64,000 bases of DNA from Cervus elaphus (taxonomy: Eukaryota > Chordata > Mammalia > Artiodactyla > Cervidae). Under the pieces are notes generated by a model. The model had not been told where the DNA came from and ran no database searches. It saw nothing but the letters and a program-made list of their open reading frames with translations. The translations under genes were made by a program, and so were the position numbers. The stretch spans positions 61,859,001-61,923,000 of the forward strand of contig NC_057829.1 of assembly GCF_910594005.1 (NCBI RefSeq), read 5' to 3'. Of the stretch, positions 33,873-46,050 are shown piece after piece. Each line of letters opens with the position of its first letter. Positions within the stretch are counted from its first letter, which is position 1.

Positions 33873-34137
33873 TCTTTTTTTGGCAGTGCCATGTGGCTTA
33901 TAGGATTTTAGTTCCCCAACCAGGCTTCACGGAGAAGGCAATGGTAACCCACTCCAGTGTTCTTGCCTGGAGAATCCCAGGGATGGGGGAGCCTGGTGGG
34001 CTGCCATCTATGGGGTCGCACAGAGTCGGACACGACTGAAGTGACTTCGCAGCAGCAGCAGCAGCAACCAGGCATCAAACTGGGGCCTGAGAGCATTGAG
34101 AGCATAGAGTCTTAACCACTGGAGCACCAGGGAAGTT
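33873..34137 (-). mobile_element. CHR-type SINE split by a Bov-A SINE
   Basis: Antisense CHR (33873-33930 and 34079-34137) is interrupted by the Bov-A element at 33931-34065. Confidence 0.85.
33931..34065 (+). mobile_element. Bov-A SINE with (AGC)n tail
   Basis: GGAGAAGGCAATGGTAACCC through ACACGACTGAAGTGACTTCG and five AGC units. AACCAGGC(T/A)TCA(C/A) flanks it (33918 and 34066). Confidence 0.9.
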
Positions 34138-35364
34138 TTCTTACTTTTTAAATGTGGCCACTAGAAAATTTTCACAGGTGACTTGCATTATATTTCTATT
34201 GGTCAATGCTGCTCTAGAAGCAGGTCTAGCTACAGCTGAACCTTGATCTAGCAGCTTCACAATGTCACTCAAGACCTGATTTCTTTCTAGTTTGATCTTC
34301 CACAGCATTGATTTCAACCTGGAGTTATGTTGCAGCCAGCAGCTCTTAGAGGGACATGCTTCTCTATTCAAGAGTAGAAAGTCTGTATATCAGCGTTCTC
34401 TCCCAGACAGGCTGGGACTCACCCACTGGATTGTCTTAGTTCACATGCTAACCCCTGAGTCAATCCTGTGGACAGGAAGAGAGATTCCATGGATAGTTCA
34501 TATGCCCTACTCCTACAGCTGGTGAGAGGGTCGACCTCTCCAGTATCACATTATAATCAGAACTGAAATCAAGAGTGTAGGGAAGGGAAAAGAATGGAAT
34601 AATTGATGGGGAAGAAACCAGGAAGTATCCCCACTGAGAAAGAAAGATAAATAATAACAACACAGTGTGAGGGGTGAAGTCACAGAGGTATAAACAGATC
34701 GCTTGTGGTCTGTTCTTGCTGTTGTTTCTGCTTTCTCTTACTCATACTTTTTCTCCTTGTATGCTGGGTTATTGTTGATAGAATCCTGGTCATTGCATTT
34801 GAAAAATTGTTTGTACAATAGAAATAATTTGGGAGCTAAGATGTTGTCATCCTCCGTGTAAGATTTTTGTTTCTTTATATCAAATTCATGAGGACACTAG
34901 CAGTCTGAAACCACCTTACTCCAAGCCCTAGCCTCAAGATTCCTTGAGCCACCCAGACTACTTGATGGTAATTTTCAAGTGTACGTGATACACCTTAGAT
35001 TTACCCTTACTCCAAGATTGTAATCCATTAAGGTCCCAGCTGAAGATGTGTGTGTAATTTATTTGGATCTCCATTCTTAGTGATTCCTGAACTCAAACTT
35101 TTGTCCCCTTAACCTCACAAGACCCCTAAAAGTGCATTTCAGCCACACAGTTTGTATCCCACTCATCCACTCACGCAAAAGGTTGCCTTTTGCTGGACTC
35201 TCTGAGTCCTATTTGCTCCTGAGGCTTGGTCAGGTAATTCCTTGCTATGCTGTTAGCGCTTTGTTGTTTTTAAAAAGTTATGTTTGTCTTTTTAAAGGGT
35301 TCATCCTACTTCCTTTTCTTATTTTTAGCAATAAAGTACTTTAAGGTATAGACATTGTTTTTTT
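34138..35364. other. Intergenic, no recognised feature
   Basis: Unique or degraded sequence. Confidence 0.45.
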
Positions 35365-36128
35365 TTTTTAACTTAAAAAAATTCATTTATTTATTTGGCT
35401 GTGCCAGATCTTAGTTGTATCACACAGGATCTTTGATCTTCATTGTGGCATGCAGAATCTTTAGCTGTAGCATGAGAACTCTTAGTTGCAGCATCGGTTC
35501 ACCTCAGTTCAGTTCACTCAGTTGTGTCCGACTGTTTGTAACCCCATGGACCACAGCATGCCAGGCCTCCTTGTCCATCACCAACTCCCAGAGTCTACTC
35601 AAACTCATGTCCATTGAGTCGGTGATGCCATCCAGCCATCTCATCCTCTGTTGTCCCCTTCTCCTCCCGCCTTCAATCTTTCCCAGCATCGGGGTCTTTT
35701 CAAATGAGTCAGTTCTTCACATCAGGTGGCCAAAGTACTGGAGTTTCAGCTTCAGGATCAGTCCTTCCAATGAATGTTCAGGACTGATTTCCTTTAGGAT
35801 GGATTGGTTGGATCTCCTTGCAGTCCAAGGGGCTCTCAAGAGTCTTCTCCAACACCACAGTTCAAAAGCATCAATTCTTCTGCACTCAGCTTTCTTTATA
35901 GTCCAACTCTCACATCCATAAATGACTACTGGAAAAACCATAGCTTTGACTAGACAGACCTTTGTTGGCAAAGTAATATCTCTGCTTTTTAATATGCTGT
36001 CTAAGTTGGTCATAACTTTTTTTCCAAGTTGTGGCATGTGGGATCTAATTCCCTGATCAGGGATTGAACTTGGGTCCCCTGCATTGGGAACATGGAGTCT
36101 TAACCACTGGACCACCAAGGAAATCCCT
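35365..36128 (-). mobile_element. CHR-type SINE split by BovB
   Basis: Antisense CHR sequence before 35494 (TTATTTGGCTGTGCCAGATC) and after 36027 (GGGATCTAATTCCCTGATCA through CCACCAAGGAAATCCC) joins into one SINE. Confidence 0.9.
35495..36026 (-). mobile_element. BovB LINE 3' part, 5'-truncated
   Basis: On the minus strand it encodes the BovB C-terminal segment (KKVMTNLDSILKSRDITLPT, then RSNQSILKEISPEHSLEGL) and ends in the BovB tail. AGTTG(C/T)(A/G)GCAT flanks it (35484 and 36027). Confidence 0.93.
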
Positions 36129-36245
36129 TGACATTGGTGTTTTTTTTAGATATAATATTAATGCACACTTAGTGTAAATATAGCATAACATAAACATAAC
36201 TCTTATGCGTGTAGAAACCAAAATATTCATGTTACTCCCCTGCCA

Positions 36246-36372
36246 CCCTGTTTGTTTTTTGGCCCCACCCACAGCTTGTGGGATCTTAGTTCCCTGACCA
36301 AGGATTGAACCTGGACCCTCAGCATTGAGAGTGTGGAGTCCTAACCTCTGGACTGCCAGGGAATTCCCCTTG
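36246..36372 (-). mobile_element. CHR-type SINE
   Basis: Antisense CHR: TTTTTTGGCCCCACCCAC through GGACTGCCAGGGAATTCCCC. Confidence 0.85.
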
Positions 36373-36374
36373 TG

Positions 36375-36770
36375 TTACCCCCTTTATTGTAATAATATTT
36401 GCTTTATTGTGGTGGTCTGGAACCAAACTTGCAATATCTCCAAGGTATGCCTATAATGTCTTTGACAGATTTTGAAATCAGAGTCATGCTGGCCTCATGA
36501 AATGGGTAAGAATGTTCCCTTTTATCTACTGTATGAAGGAATTTGTGCAAGATTGATGCAGTTTTATTCTTAAACATGTGCTGGTGAAGCTATCTGGACC
36601 AGGAATTTTTTTTTTGAAATTCAACTTTTAAATAGTTATAGGGATACTCAGAATTTTTTTTTTTACAATTCAAAAATTTTATAGATGATACTCCATTTAA
36701 AGTTATTATAAAATATTAACTATGTTCCCTGTGCTGCACATGATGTCCTTGTAGCTCATTCTTTTTTTTT
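36375..36770 (-). mobile_element. L1 ORF2-like fragments, antisense
   Basis: CATGCTGGCCTCATGAAATG and AGCTATCTGGACCAGGAATT are typical of reversed L1 ORF2, followed by a different L1-like piece after 36655. Confidence 0.65.
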
Positions 36771-36837
36771 TTTTTTAAATGTTGGATGTTTCTGAACATT
36801 TCTTTTAAGTATTTTGTTTTTTAAAGTTGTTTTTTTT

Positions 36838-37114
36838 TTTAAAATTTTTGGCTGTGTTGGGTCTTTGTTGCTACACTCGGGCTTTCTCTAGTTGTGGCAA
36901 GCTGGGGCTGCTTTTCGCTGTGGTGCACAGGCTTCTTATTGCAGCGGCTTCTTTTGTTGTGGGCCTCTGGCTCTAGAGTGCATGGCCTTCAATAGTTGTG
37001 GCACACAGGCTTAGTTGCCCCAGGGCATGTGCAATCTTCCCAGCCCAGGGGTCAAACTTGCGTCCCCTGTGTTGGCAGGCAGATTCTTAACCACTGGACG
37101 ACCAGGGATACCCT
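36838..37114 (-). mobile_element. CHR-type SINE, near full length
   Basis: Antisense, about 280 bases: TTTTGGCTGTGTTGGGTCTT through CCACTGGACGACCAGGGATA. Confidence 0.9.
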
Positions 37115-38640
37115 AGCTCTTTCATTTTACAATGCATTCTAACTTTTTTTTTAGCTGAACGCCAGAAAATTTTGGGCTGAATTGCCACAGAACTCCTCAC
37201 CAATGACCTTCATATTACTAAATTCGATAATCCTTGGCTTACTTGAACTTTAAGCAGATTTGATGCAGCGGATAACCTCTATTTTCTTGAAATGTTATCT
37301 TTACTTAGTTTCCAGGATACCATGTTCTCCTGTTTTGTGTTTTATCAATATTTTGTTGGTTTTTTTCTACTTCACAGGCTGTTCTTATCTGCCCTTAAGG
37401 TTGGAGTGTCCCAAGCTCAGTCTTGGATGTGTTTTCTCTATCTATACTCACATACTTGTTGATATCCCAGTCTATTTACTTGAAACACACACACATAGGC
37501 TCCCGAATAAATACACCTACCCTGGAAGCTCTCCTCTGAGTTCCAAATTCATAGATCCACTTGCTCTAGGGGCTCAGTCTTCATTTGGATGTCTAATGTC
37601 CATCTCGAACTCAGTATGTCTAAAACCGGACTCCAGACTCTCCAGATCCCAAATGCTTCATCTGCAGGCTTTTCCCATCTCAGCTGATAGTCAGTTTGCA
37701 TCAGGTGACCCCTAGATTCACAATCTTCCAACGGCCCCCCTTTCCACTGGGAGGAAAAAGTCGAAGTCCTTACAGTGGCCTATAAGACCCTATGCCAACT
37801 CATCTCCCTCTTACTTTCTCAGCTCCAGCTACTTTTCTTTGACTAACCTGAGCACATGCCCACCCCAGGGTCTTTGCACTTGCTGTTTCCTCCAGCTACA
37901 GGAGTTATCTAAGGGCTCAGTTCTTCAAATCTTTAGCCAATTTAAAGTTGAAACCACCCCTCCCTCCCATCCAATAATCCCTGTCCCCTTTTCTGCTTTA
38001 CAATTCTCTGTAACACTTGTTTGCTGATGTATTGAATTCCATGTTTATTTTGTTTGATTACCCCACGGAGGCTGAGTGTTATGTTTGTTTTGTTCTTGAT
38101 GTATCCCTAGTGCCTAGGGCAGTGCCAGTCATGCAGGGAGCAATGATAAAAACAAATCCTATCTAGCCTTCATAGTCCAAAAACCAAGGGGCCCAGCTTC
38201 TCTCTACTGAAGCTAAAGATCCCTCCATGAACAGCACTGGACTTCAAGTTGCAGTTTCCAAACCACTTCCAACCACATATTACCATCTCCACCAGTGAAA
38301 CTACTGCTTCCCACCCCAGCCTAATGTACCATTACCCTCTTGTCTGGATTGTTAAGAGCAGGTTCCCAGCAGGTCTGCTCATTTCCTCTTGCCTGTTCTA
38401 ATCTATGACTCACACAACAGCCAGTAATCCTTTTTTTTTTTAATGCAAGTTAAATCAGGTCGCCCCTGTGTATCCTCCACCCACACCCTATTTTTGTTGG
38501 ACTAATCCAAGGCCCTGTAAAACACCCCTATCCAGCATCTTCTTGAGTCTTCAGCTGCCCCATTCTCCACGTTGCCCCCCTGACCCAGCAACCTTGGCCT
38601 CTTGTCCATTCTTTAAAGGGGCCTTGTGTGCATGTGTGAG
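37115..38640. other. Intergenic, mostly unique
   Basis: No gene is recognised. Old degraded LINE- or LTR-type sequence may be present (37500-38150), but I cannot name it with confidence. Confidence 0.4.
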
Positions 38641-38864
38641 TGCTTGCTAAGTTGCTTCAGTCACGTCCGACTCTTTGACACCCCGTGGATTGTAGCCCAC
38701 CAGGTTACATGAGAATCCATGGAGATTCTCCAGGCAAGAATACTGGATTGGGTTGCCATGACCTTCTGCAGAGGAGCTTCCCAACCCAGGGATCGAATCC
38801 ATGTCTCTTAGGTCTTCTGTATTGGCAAGCAGGTTCTTTAATCACTAGCACCACCTGGGAAGCC
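38641..38864 (-). mobile_element. Bov-A2 SINE
   Basis: Antisense: TGCTAAGTTGCTTCAGTCAC through CACCACCTGGGAAGCC. Confidence 0.9.
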
Positions 38865-39852
38865 TGAAGAAGCCATACTCCTTCTGATTCCAGGGCCTCT
38901 GCATGGCCCTTAGTTTGGAGCATGGCCCAAAAGTGGGTGACAGGGGCTTTAGCAGCTCTGCCCCCAAACCCCAACCACACACGCACACACAAACATATAA
39001 CCTAAGCAAAAAAAAAAAAGGCCTCGTCTACAACAGAGCTTCATGACAGAACCCAGAGACCAGAATATGTTGGCGCTTTGGTTGTTTAGGCAAACAATCT
39101 AACCTAAAACCTGCTCCACCCCAGGTCTTAGATAAACATTGTTCTCTTCGAGGGGCGTCCCCCACCAAATCAAGTCCAACTCCCCACCTTGTCCAAATCA
39201 CATCCCTTCATGGCCACACTTAGACTTCATGGCTAGTCCAATCATGTCTTTATTGATTTATTTTTAATTTATTTTGTGTCTCTGCACCTCAAAAATTTCA
39301 TGAAGGCAAAGTTCCTGTCTGCTTTGCATACTGCTGACTCTCCCATGCCTCCCAAAATCTTTTTGTGGAAGGAAGTCCTTTTTTCAGAATAAATGCACAA
39401 TGCCAGTGTGTGAAGAAAATGTTGAAAAAAGAAAAGACTTGCAGGCCAACTCCATCCCTCTCCTTGAAAGGGGAGGAGGAAGAAGAAAGAATACATCCCC
39501 ACCACCCCACCCCTCCTGGCCCTCCCAGTCCTCAAGAAAGTCAGTCCTGGTCCAGCTCCACCCTTCTCTCACCAGTTACAGAAACCTGTTCTGTAATTAG
39601 TTTTAGTCTGAGTCGCCGGGCTTTGGGAGTGAAGAGCCTTCAAGATGATGAACGGGAACAGACTCTGATGAGACTCTGGTGTCCCAGCCACACATGGCAT
39701 TTTGAAATTCACAGCCAAGCCTCTTTGCAACACCGTGTTCCCCCAGGAGCTAAGTTACTTCTGTGGCAGGCAGCGTGGGCTAGAACTCTGGAGGCCTGGC
39801 TGGTCCCTAATGCCACATGCTTAAGTTGCCTGTGGGGTCTCAGCTATAAAGT
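38865..39852. other. Intergenic, no recognised gene
   Basis: Unique sequence, with a MIR-like end just before 39853. Confidence 0.45.
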
Positions 39853-39866
39853 GGGATGATGATGAA

Positions 39867-40047
39867 AGTGAAAGTTGCTGAGTCATGTCTGACTCTTTTC
39901 GACCCCTGGACTATACAGTCCACGGAATTCGCCAGGCCAGAATACTGGAGTGGGTAGCCGTTCCCTTCTCCAGGGGATCTTCCCAAACTAGGGATCGAAC
40001 CCAGGTCTCCTGCGCTTCAGGCGGATTCTTCACCAGCTGAGCCACCA
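39867..40047 (-). mobile_element. Bov-A2 SINE
   Basis: Antisense. GGGATGAT(G/C)ATGAA flanks it (39853 and 40048). Confidence 0.9.
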
Positions 40048-40061
40048 GGGATGATCATGAA

Positions 40062-41220
40062 GGTGAACATCTTACCACAATGAGGCTCTGTACAGCTCGA
40101 GTTGTAGTTGCCTCTGTCACCTGTGCAGGTAACTGTGGATCAGGTGTGACTGTGCCCCGCGTGGCATCCTAAGGGAAGGGATTCATATAACCCCTGTGAT
40201 GACCCTCCTGTGGGCAGGGAAGGGTTTTCTGCAGAATAGATACTAGATGTCAGCTTTGCTAGCTGATTATTATTTGTCTTGGAGGTATACTCTACCTACT
40301 CGGAAGGAGTTGAACTACCTGCCAGAATGATTAAGGAAGGCCATTTTCAGATAAGTATTTTCACACAGCGACCCAATCAGTACACGCATACAGGCAGCCG
40401 TGTAAAAATCTGCTGGGGTAACACTGCGCCTCGTCATTTTTATGGTGTTTTATAACAGAGGGTTATTGGCCATGGATGTACTTCAGGTTCAATTGCCTCA
40501 AGTCCAAGATCTGTGGCAGAGCAACCATTCCAGGGCAAAGCAAGACTTTTCAAGATCTTGCAAGACCTACAGAGGAGCCACTGGACTGTATGAGCTGTTT
40601 CTAGCATGGTTCACAAATCCATCTGCCTATAAACAGTGCCTCAGACCCTCTCTGAATGTCTGGATAAAAATTGTGTCAGCTCTGTAATTGGAACCTGTGG
40701 GTCTGCAGGGTGACATCCCTGGAATCTGGAAATCAGGCTGCCCTCTAGAATTCAAACCCTTCAGTCTGCACTGAAGTGAAGAAGGCAGGAGCCAAATTAA
40801 ATCTCAGAAAAGCTTCTGGACAGAAGGAGGGTGTGTCCAAAGAGCCTAGAAGATACCAGAGAGGAAGGATTGGGCCTGTTGTGCAGCGGTACACAGAACC
40901 GAGAGGCACCCAGTGGGCAGTATTTATATACCATACACCAAGGACAGTGGTCCGACAGCATTGACCTTAGTAACATATCACTCACATGATTCCCTTTGCC
41001 TGTTTCATGCTCACTGAAGCCTCAGATTTTGACTCCTTTTTCAGGGGACAGTATGTCCAGAGCGGTCACCATGACACCAAGTCTCCAGCCCTGTAGTAGT
41101 TATCGTTCTCATTATGAGTTAATAAATGGCAATTCCAACTAGGAGTCTTGTGAGTACGTTTTTACTTCACTGAGCCTATCAACTCCGATTTTACTTTCTT
41201 TATTTTTTTGTTTTAATCAA
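40062..41220. other. Intergenic, mostly unique
   Basis: No gene or strong repeat is recognised. Confidence 0.45.
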
Positions 41221-41260
41221 CACTGATTTTAAATTTATTTATTTTTATAAATAAACATTC

Positions 41261-41489
41261 GGATCTTCCCTTGTGGTTCAGTTGGTAGAGAATCCCCCTG
41301 CAATACAAGAGACTGCCTGCAATGCAGGAGATGCGGTTTCAATCCCTGGGTCAGGAAGATCCCCTGGAGAAGGAAATGGCAACCCATTTCCAGTATTCTT
41401 GCCTGGGAAAGCCCATGGACAGAGGACCCTTGTGGGCTGCAGTCCATGGAGTCACAAAGAGTCGGACACAACTTAGTGACTAAACCACG
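41261..41489 (+). mobile_element. Bov-A2 SINE
   Basis: Sense Bov-A2 from ATCTTCCCTTGTGGTTCAG to GACACAACTTAGTGACTAAA. It sits in the A/T-rich 3' tail of the adjacent CHR element. Confidence 0.88.
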
Positions 41490-41788
41490 TTTTTATTTTT
41501 GGCTGCATTGGGTCTTTGTTGCTGTGTGTGGGCTTTCTCTAGTTGTGGCGAGCAGGGGGCGCCTCTTCCTTCTCACTGCAGTGGCTTCTCTTGTTTTAGA
41601 GCACAGGCTCTAGGGCTCTCGGGCTTCAGTAGTTGTGACTCCAGGGCTGTAGAGCAGAGGCTCAATAGTCATGGCACATGAACTTAGTTGCTCTGCAGCA
41701 TGTGGGATCTCCCCAGAGCAAAGATCTAACTAGTGTGCCCTGAATATGCGGGCAGATTCCCAACCACTGGACCACCAGGGAAGTCCCA
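41490..41788 (-). mobile_element. CHR-type SINE, near full length
   Basis: Antisense: TATTTTTGGCTGCATTGGGT through CCACCAGGGAAGTCCC. Confidence 0.9.
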
Positions 41789-42199
41789 AGGCTGATTTGA
41801 GATTGCAAAGCTGATATCCAGAACTCAACGGGGATGAACATGCAGCCTGCATATGCAGTGGCAAGCCACTATACCCTCACCCACTTTCTTAATCAATATT
41901 TACTCATTACTGACAACAGCCATAAATGGGATAAAACCTTCCAGCACTGTTGGACCTGGATGACTCGGCCAGGCTCTAACACCCTGGTGAATATTTCTAA
42001 TGGCAGCAGTGACACTAAGCATGATTTCAGGAAACGGCAAGCGAGCTCACATTGCTCCAAATCAGGGTAATTTTCTGGAGCACAGTCATCTATCCATTCA
42101 TAATAATGTCTAGCAAAAAATAGAACAAGGAGCCGTCATCGTGTCATTTTCTAAATATTGCTTCGCACATGATCCAGCATCTAGTGATGGCATTGTGCT
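41789..42199. other. Intergenic, no recognised feature
   Basis: Unique sequence. Confidence 0.45.
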
Positions 42200-42527
42200 G
42201 TGTGCTTACTTGCTCAGTCGTGTCCAACTCTTTGTGACCCCATGGGCTGTAGGCGCTCAGGCTCCTCTGTCCATGGGGTTTCTCTAGGCAAGAATACTGA
42301 GTGGTTTGCCATGCCCTTCCCCAGGGGGTCTTCCCAACCCAGGGATGGAACTCAGGTCTCCGACATTGAAGTTGGATTCTTTACCAGCTGAGCCACCAGA
42401 GAAGTCCAAGAATACTGGAGTGGGTAGCCTATCCCTTCTCCAGGGGAACTTCCCAACCCAGGAATTGAACTGGGGTCTCTTACATTGCAAGCAGACTCTT
42501 TACCAGCTGAGCTACCCGGGAAGCCCA
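42200..42527 (-). mobile_element. Dimeric Bov-A2 SINE
   Basis: Two antisense Bov-A units, with the inner junction near 42405 and the outer head ending GCTACCCGGGAAGCCC. Confidence 0.9.
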
Positions 42528-42893
42528 GTGTGAGGGCATCAAGGAACAACATACTTATGGACTCAAAGACCACTTCTAAGTAAACTGAGCTACATCTACC
42601 AGGCAGATATTTAAGCCAGGACACTGAAAACATGCTTATGAAATGTTTATACATCAGTAGGGTAAAAATTTTGTGATAGCCAAGTGCAAGCTTAGACTAT
42701 AAACTTATAATTTAAAACTCTATTCTTAAAAAAAAAAATAAATAAAACTCTATTCTTGTCAAAAAAGCCCTGTGTATAGAAACAAATGAAATATACTAGG
42801 ATTAACAGTGAGAATTTAGTGGAAGGATTCTAGCCCATTTTTCACCTTTCTGTTTTTTCCATACTGTTTTTCATAACTTCTGTGACTCTTTAC

Positions 42894-43004
42894 TTTTTTT
42901 TTTTTTGGCCGAGCTGTAAAACTTGTAGGATCTTTGTTCCTCAACTATGAGCCCTCAACAGTGAAAGTGAGGAGTCCTAACCACTGGACTGCCGGGGAAT
43001 TCCC
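42894..43004 (-). mobile_element. CHR-type SINE
   Basis: Antisense: TTTTTTGGCCGAGCTGTAA through GGACTGCCGGGGAATTCCC. Confidence 0.85.
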
Positions 43005-43450
43005 AAATCTTTGTCATTAATACTTTTAAGTGAAATATAGAATACATTCCAATTTTCTAAGTTACTTTTTGAAGAAACATATGCAACGAAGATGAATGAA
43101 AACAGGGACTACTTTAATTTCTTAAGTAGTTTTCTCACTTGTAAACAACAGAGAAAACACAGGATCAAGCATGTGGACAGATGTAGGCTTGCAAAAGCGC
43201 CAAAGACCTAGTAAGATAGCCTATGCCAGGGATGAGCTGTGGGGACAGCCACTGCCACACCTGCTGAGGCCATCTTGAGATACATCATCTCCCAAGAAGG
43301 GGGAGGGTTGCTTTAACCTGACCCACCTGTGTCCAGAGCGTTGTGTTGATAGGGCATACGAGCAGACTGCCTTTGCAAATCCCCAGAATGATGCCAAATT
43401 CACGGCCAGCACAAGTGTTGCTGTTTTGGTGCAGTCAGGGAGGGTATGTT
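43005..43450. other. Intergenic, no recognised feature
   Basis: Unique sequence up to the L1 target site. Confidence 0.45.
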
Positions 43451-43801
43451 TTGTCTTCCATTTCTGTTTTATTTTTTTATGTTTCATCATACCTTCATTT
43501 AAATTGGAGTATAATTGCTTCAAAATGTTGTGATAGTTTCTTCTGTACAACAGAGTGAATGAGCTACATGTATACATGTATCTCCTCAGTCTTGAGCTTC
43601 CCTCCCAACCCCCCGATCCCCATCCTACCCCTCCAGATCATCACAGAGCACAGAGTTGAGCTCCCTGTGCTAAACAGAAGCTTCCTGCTAGCTATCTATT
43701 TTACTCACGGTAGTGTATATATATCAATGTCACATTCCCAATTTGTCCCACCCTCCCCTTCCCCCACTATGTCCACGTGTCTGTTCTCTACATCTGCTTT
43801 T

Positions 43802-44052
43802 CTTTTCTTTTTTTTGTACATGAATGTTTGGAGCAGTTTTATTTATAATAGCCAAAAAGTAGGTACAAGCCAAATGTTCGTCAATTGATGAATGGACAGA
43901 TAAAATGCAGTATATCCATATTGTTGTTGTTGTTTAGTTGTCAAGTTGTGTCCAACTCTTTTGTGACCCCAAGGACTAAGCCCACCAGGCTCCTCTGTCC
44001 ATGAGATTTCCCAAACAAGAATACTGGAGTGGGTTGCCATTTCCTTCTCCAT
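43802..44052 (-). mobile_element. Bov-A SINE joined to an L1M piece
   Basis: On the minus strand a 5'-truncated Bov-A (44051 down to about 43921) ends in (ACA)n. It is followed by about 110 bases of antisense L1M (43920 to 43812) and an A-rich tail. TACATCTGCTTTTCT flanks the composite (43789-43803 and 44052-44066). Confidence 0.75.
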
Positions 44053-44144
44053 ACATCTGCTTTTCTATTCTTGCCCTGCAAATAGGTTCATCTGTACCAT
44101 TTTTCTAGATTCCATATATAGGCATAAATATACAGTATTTGGGC

Positions 44145-44355
44145 TTCCCAGGTGGCACTAGTGGTAAAGAATTTGCCTGCCATCACAGGAAACAAAAGAG
44201 ATGCAGCTTCAATCCCTGGGTCAGGAAGATCCCCTGGATAAGGGCATGGTAACCCACTCTAGTATTCTTGCCTGGAGAATCCCCTGGACAGAGGAGCCTG
44301 GTGGGCTACAGTCCACAGGATCACAAACAGATGGACATGACTGAATCAACTTAAC
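44145..44355 (+). mobile_element. Bov-A2 SINE inside L1
   Basis: Sense Bov-A2: GGGCTTCCCAGGTGGCACTA through ATGGACATGACTGAATCAAC. Confidence 0.88.
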
Positions 44356-45095
44356 ACGCATACCATATTTATTTTTCTGATTTACTTCACTCTGTATGAC
44401 AGACTCCAGGTCCATCCACATCACTGCAAATGAGCTAATCTTGTTTAAGGCTGATTCCATTGTATTTACATGTATCACAGCTTTATCCATTCATCTGTCA
44501 ATAGACATGTAGGTAGGTTGCTTCCACATCCTGGCCAGTGCTGCAGTGAACATTGGGGTACATGCGTCTCTTTGAATTATGGTTTTCTCAGAGTATATGC
44601 CCAGTAGTGGCATTGCTGGGCCATATGGGAGTTCTATTTTTATTTTTTCAGGAACCTCCATACTGTTCTCCATCGTGGCTGTATCAAATTACATTCCCAC
44701 CGACAGAGCAAGAGGGTTCCCTTTTCTTCACAGTCTCTCCAGCACTGTTTGTAGATTTTTTTTTTTTAAACTTTTTGTGTTGGGGTATAGCTGATTTGTT
44801 TGTAGATTTTTTGGTGATGGCCATTCTGACTGGTATGCAGTGATGCTTCATTGTAGTTTTGATTTGCATTTCTCTAATAATTAATGATGTTGAACATCTT
44901 GTCATGTGTTGAGCATCTTTTCGTCTGTTATGTCTTCTTTGGATAAATGTCTACTTAGATCTTCCACCCATTTTTTTGATTGGATTGTTTTATATTGAAC
45001 TGCATGAGCTGCTTGTATAGAGATTAATCCTTTGTCAGTTACTTTGCTTGCAAATATCCTCTCCCATTCCAAGGGCTGTTTTTCTTTTTTCATTT

Positions 45096-46050
45096 ATTTT
45101 TATTAGTTGGAGGCTAATTATTTTACAATATTGTAGTGGGTTTTGCCATACATTGACATGAATCAGACATGGATTTACATGTGTTCCCCATCCCGATCCC
45201 CCCTCCCGCCTCCCTCCCCATCCGATCCCTCTGGGTCTTCCCAGTGCACCAGCCCTGAACGCTTGTCTTATGCATCCAACCTGGGCTGGTGATCTGTTTC
45301 ACCCTTGATAGTATACTTGTTTCAATGCTATTCTCTCAGAACATCCCACCCTCACCTTCTCCCACAGAGTCCCAAAGTCTGTTCTGTACATCTGTGTCTC
45401 TTTTTCTGTTTTGCATATAGGGTTATCATTACCATCTTTTAAATTCCATATATATGCGTTAGTATACAGTGTTGGTCTTTATCTTTCTGGCTTACTTCAC
45501 TCTGTATAATGGGCTCCAGTTTCATCCATCTCATTAGAACTGATTCAAATGAATTCTTTTTAATGGCTGAGTAATATTCCATAGTGTATATGTACCACAG
45601 CTTTCTTATCCATTCGTCTGCTGATGGGCATCTAGGTTGCTTCCATGTCCTGGCTATTATAAACAGTGCTGCGATGAACATTGGGGTACACGTGTCTCTT
45701 TCAGATCTGGTTTCCTCGGTGTGTATGCCCAGGAGTGGGATTGCTGGGTCATATGGCAGTTCTATTTCCAGTTTTTTAAGGAATCTCCACACTGTTCTCC
45801 ATAGTGGCTGTACTAGTTTGCATTCCCACCAACAGGGTAAGAGTGTTCCCTTTTCTCCAGACCCTCTCCAGCATTTATTGCTTGTAGACTTTTGGATAGC
45901 AGCCATCCTGACTGGCGTGTAATGGTACCTTGTTATGGTTTTGATTTGCATTTCTCTGATAATGAGTGATGTTGAGCATCTTTTCATGTGTTTGTTAGCC
46001 ATCTGTATGTCTTCTTTGGAGAAATGTCTGTTTAGTTCCTTGGCCCATTT
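45096..46050 (-). mobile_element. Second ruminant L1 inserted in the first
   Basis: It begins at its 3' end (TATTAGTTGGAGGCTAATTA) and runs to TTTAGTTCCTTGGCCCA. It repeats the same L1 region as the outer element. A T-rich CTTTT(TT)CATTT flanks it (about 45084 and 46053). Confidence 0.88.
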
